A stretch of 64,000 bases of DNA from Gammaproteobacteria bacterium (lineage in GTDB: Bacteria > Pseudomonadota > Gammaproteobacteria > Steroidobacterales > Rariloculaceae): contig PKRJ01000011.1 of NCBI GenBank assembly GCA_017577365.1, forward strand, positions 1 to 64,000. Direction: 5' to 3'. This document shows positions 63,588-64,000 of this stretch, piece by piece (position 1 is the first letter of the stretch; every line of letters begins with the position of its first letter). A program made the translations under genes and the position numbers. The notes under the pieces were generated by a model. It was not told where the DNA came from. It saw only the letters and a list, made by a program, of their open reading frames with translations, and did no database searches.

Positions 63588-63740
63588 GCCCGGCGTCGCA
63601 CTGCTCGCTCGCCCCGGGCCTGCGACGTCCGAGTCTCCGCGACAGCGGCCCCCGCTCACCGCCGCCTCGCTTGCCGATGGCCCCTGACTCGAATGCTCCA
63701 TTCTTAGCGCGCCGCTTTAACTAATTTCTGCAACGCCTTG

Positions 63741-64000
63741 ATGAAACACAAAGAAGAGCCGCTGCCCGACACCAGCCCGACGGATGAGCTGCCGGTTCTG
63801 ACGGAGCAAGACGTCGTCCATTTCCCCACGGGCACGCACCTCGCGACGGCACCGGTCGCGGCGCCGGACCTGCCGCAGCAAGGCTCGCACGCGGAAGATT
63901 CGCTTCTCGACGCGACCACCACCCTGCTGCGCGCGGTGCCGGATCGCTCCGCCCCTGAAGAGCGCGATCGTGTCGCAGCGCTCGAGGCGCGCCTCGCAGA
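63741..64000 (+). CDS. Partial gene at right edge, acidic N-terminus
   Basis: An open frame of at least 86 codons running off the window. It starts KHKEEPLPDTSPTDELPVLT, acidic and Pro-rich with no signal peptide, then SLLDATTTLLRAVPD and the start of a heptad-like Glu/Arg/Ala helix. No clear ribosome-binding site. Possibly a coiled-coil-tethered enzyme or regulator, but nothing is recognisable from this piece. Confidence 0.5.
   Translation, partial: MKHKEEPLPDTSPTDELPVLTEQDVVHFPTGTHLATAPVAAPDLPQQGSHAEDSLLDATTTLLRAVPDRSAPEERDRVAALEARLA

Noticed and set aside
45793..64000. An integrase or att repeat of a genomic island behind ssrA
   Set aside because: No tyrosine recombinase motif and no second copy of the tmRNA 3' end could be seen by eye.

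Overview
The window is GC-rich gammaproteobacterial chromosome. The evidence is the gene order, the tmRNA with proteolysis tag ANDDNYALAA, a Pseudomonas-type Fur, and the conserved run secG-tpiA-glmM-ftsH-rlmE-yhbY-greA-carB-carA-dapB-dnaJ-dnaK-grpE-(hrcA-nadK)-recN-fur-bamE-rnfH-ratA-smpB-ssrA. From memory this is close to the P. aeruginosa PA4745-PA4768 order. The accessory genes (PQQ-type quinoproteins, a large TonB-dependent receptor, SnoaL, metallo-beta-lactamase fold and LigW-like proteins) suit an aerobic Steroidobacter- or Xanthomonad-like heterotroph, but the exact taxon is inference.

Layout. (1) 1-6530: an accessory flank of exported proteins: a Tat-exported metallo-beta-lactamase-fold enzyme cut off at a noisy sequence end, a SnoaL-like protein, three small envelope proteins, a PQQ-type dehydrogenase and a periplasmic peroxiredoxin. 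(2) 6942-21871: the complete 14-gene nuo operon (complex I, minus strand, nuoA first) lying exactly between tRNA-fMet and tRNA-Leu(GAG). (3) 21878-45792: the core block: secretion (secG), glycolysis (tpiA), cell-wall precursor (glmM), proteolysis (ftsH), ribosome maturation (rlmE, yhbY), transcription (greA), carbamoyl phosphate (carAB), lysine/DAP synthesis (dapB), chaperones (hrcA-grpE-dnaK-dnaJ), NAD kinase, DNA repair (recN), iron control (fur), outer-membrane assembly (bamE), ratA/rnfH and trans-translation (smpB-ssrA). folP is missing between ftsH and glmM, and a sodium symporter gene is inserted between ratA and smpB. (4) 46109-64000: a second accessory region behind ssrA: a TonB-dependent receptor, a Tat-signal LigW-like decarboxylase homologue, an envelope protein and a second quinoprotein; then transaldolase and transketolase; a PRC-barrel protein with a nonapeptide array; a flavin monooxygenase/acyl-CoA dehydrogenase-like enzyme; a decayed carotenoid-oxygenase fragment; a beta-lactamase-like hydrolase overlapping a YceI-like gene; and paired lipoproteins at the right edge.

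How the genes work together. Sugar-phosphate interconversion (tal/tkt, tpiA) and PQQ-linked periplasmic oxidation would both feed electrons to a chain that includes complex I. The TonB receptor, exported decarboxylase homologue and quinoprotein look like an envelope module for taking up and processing an organic, perhaps aromatic, compound; this is inferred from content and proximity. Regulatory sequence is unusually readable: a promoter and terminator around tRNA-fMet, an ssrA promoter, two sigma-32-like promoters in the dnaK cluster, hairpins in the presumed nuo leader, and strong terminators between convergent genes.
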